From: Candidatus Poribacteria bacterium
Lineage (GTDB): Bacteria; Poribacteria; WGA-4E; UBA9662
Reading direction: 5' to 3'
Assembly: GCA_012963885.1 (NCBI GenBank)
Contig: DTUY01000293.1
Location: 1 to 55,635, forward strand
Length of the DNA stretch: 55,635 bases
Below are positions 55,579 through 55,635 of this stretch, in pieces. The notes under the pieces are model-generated. The model did not search any database and was not told the DNA's origin. It saw only the letters and a list, made by a program, of their open reading frames with translations. The position numbers were made by a program, and so were the translations under genes. How positions within the stretch are numbered: the stretch's first letter is position 1; every line of letters begins with the position of its first letter.

Positions 55579-55635
55579 ACTCACCAGAATTCTATAGCTG
55601 AGAGGCACCTAAATTCATTGAATGCGTGGGCTCAA

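Overview
The window looks like chromosomal DNA of an uncultured bacterium with moderate GC content, the standard genetic code and Shine-Dalgarno-led genes. Housekeeping genes (a sigma-70 factor, nadA, grpE-dnaK, prfA-prmC) sit next to long runs of enolase-superfamily enzymes, Gfo/Idh/MocA oxidoreductases, sulfatases, ThuA, ceramidase-like and heparinase-like genes. That mix is typical of Candidatus Poribacteria (sponge-associated or marine) and, less closely, of Planctomycetes/Lentisphaerae. I favour Poribacteria, but this is inference from gene content; no rRNA gene is present.

Layout. 1-8.4 kb is the core region: sigma factor, a decayed aroA tail, nadA (minus), grpE-dnaK, prfA-prmC. 8.4-12.9 kb is a minus-strand sugar-acid cassette: rhamnonate-dehydratase-like enzyme, D-2-hydroxyacid dehydrogenase, Gfo/Idh/MocA oxidoreductase and NHL beta-propeller. 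12.9-15.1 kb is sparse, with an orphan terminator, tiny ORFs, a frameshifted gene and a META-domain lipoprotein. 15.3-27.5 kb is a 12-kb plus-strand run of nine tightly spaced genes behind a visible promoter: an unrecognised toroid-like protein, an enolase-superfamily protein with altered metal ligands, acetamidase/formamidase, a BNR sialidase-like protein, an SHMT-like PLP enzyme, a GH32/43-like propeller, a second helical-barrel protein, a ceramidase-family protein and an AstE/aspartoacylase-family deacylase. 27.5-28.6 kb is a gene graveyard holding a primase/polymerase relic. 28.8-31.2 kb holds two tandem paralogues of a family I do not recognise. 31.3-36.5 kb is mixed: HTH/coiled-coil protein, P1-nuclease/phospholipase-C-like protein, QueC without its zinc cysteines, glutaminyl cyclase and a two-domain SagB-type oxidoreductase. 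37.2-49.4 kb is a second 12-kb plus-strand run: M20 peptidase, unknown protein, isochorismatase-like hydrolase, SGNH hydrolase, three different sulfatases, heparinase II/III-like lyase and zinc alcohol dehydrogenase. 49.5-55.5 kb is on the minus strand: M20 peptidase, secreted protein, ThuA, and a two-gene ABC importer without its ATPase.

How the genes may work together. The second 12-kb run reads as a sulfated-polysaccharide locus: sulfatases, two of them resembling heparan N-sulfatase, remove sulfate and the heparinase-type lyase cleaves the chain. The first 12-kb run combines exo-glycosidase-like propellers, helical-barrel enzymes and amide/acyl hydrolases, consistent with dismantling an acylated or amide-bearing glycan or glycolipid, but its substrate cannot be read from sequence. 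The minus-strand sugar-acid cassette could take up downstream monosaccharide acids. The most notable sequence-level observations are the nadA terminator lying inside a dead aroA tail, the primase relic killed by an apparent Trp-to-TGA change, the QueC with all four zinc ligands replaced, the noncanonical sulfatase motif, and the tandem unknown paralogues.
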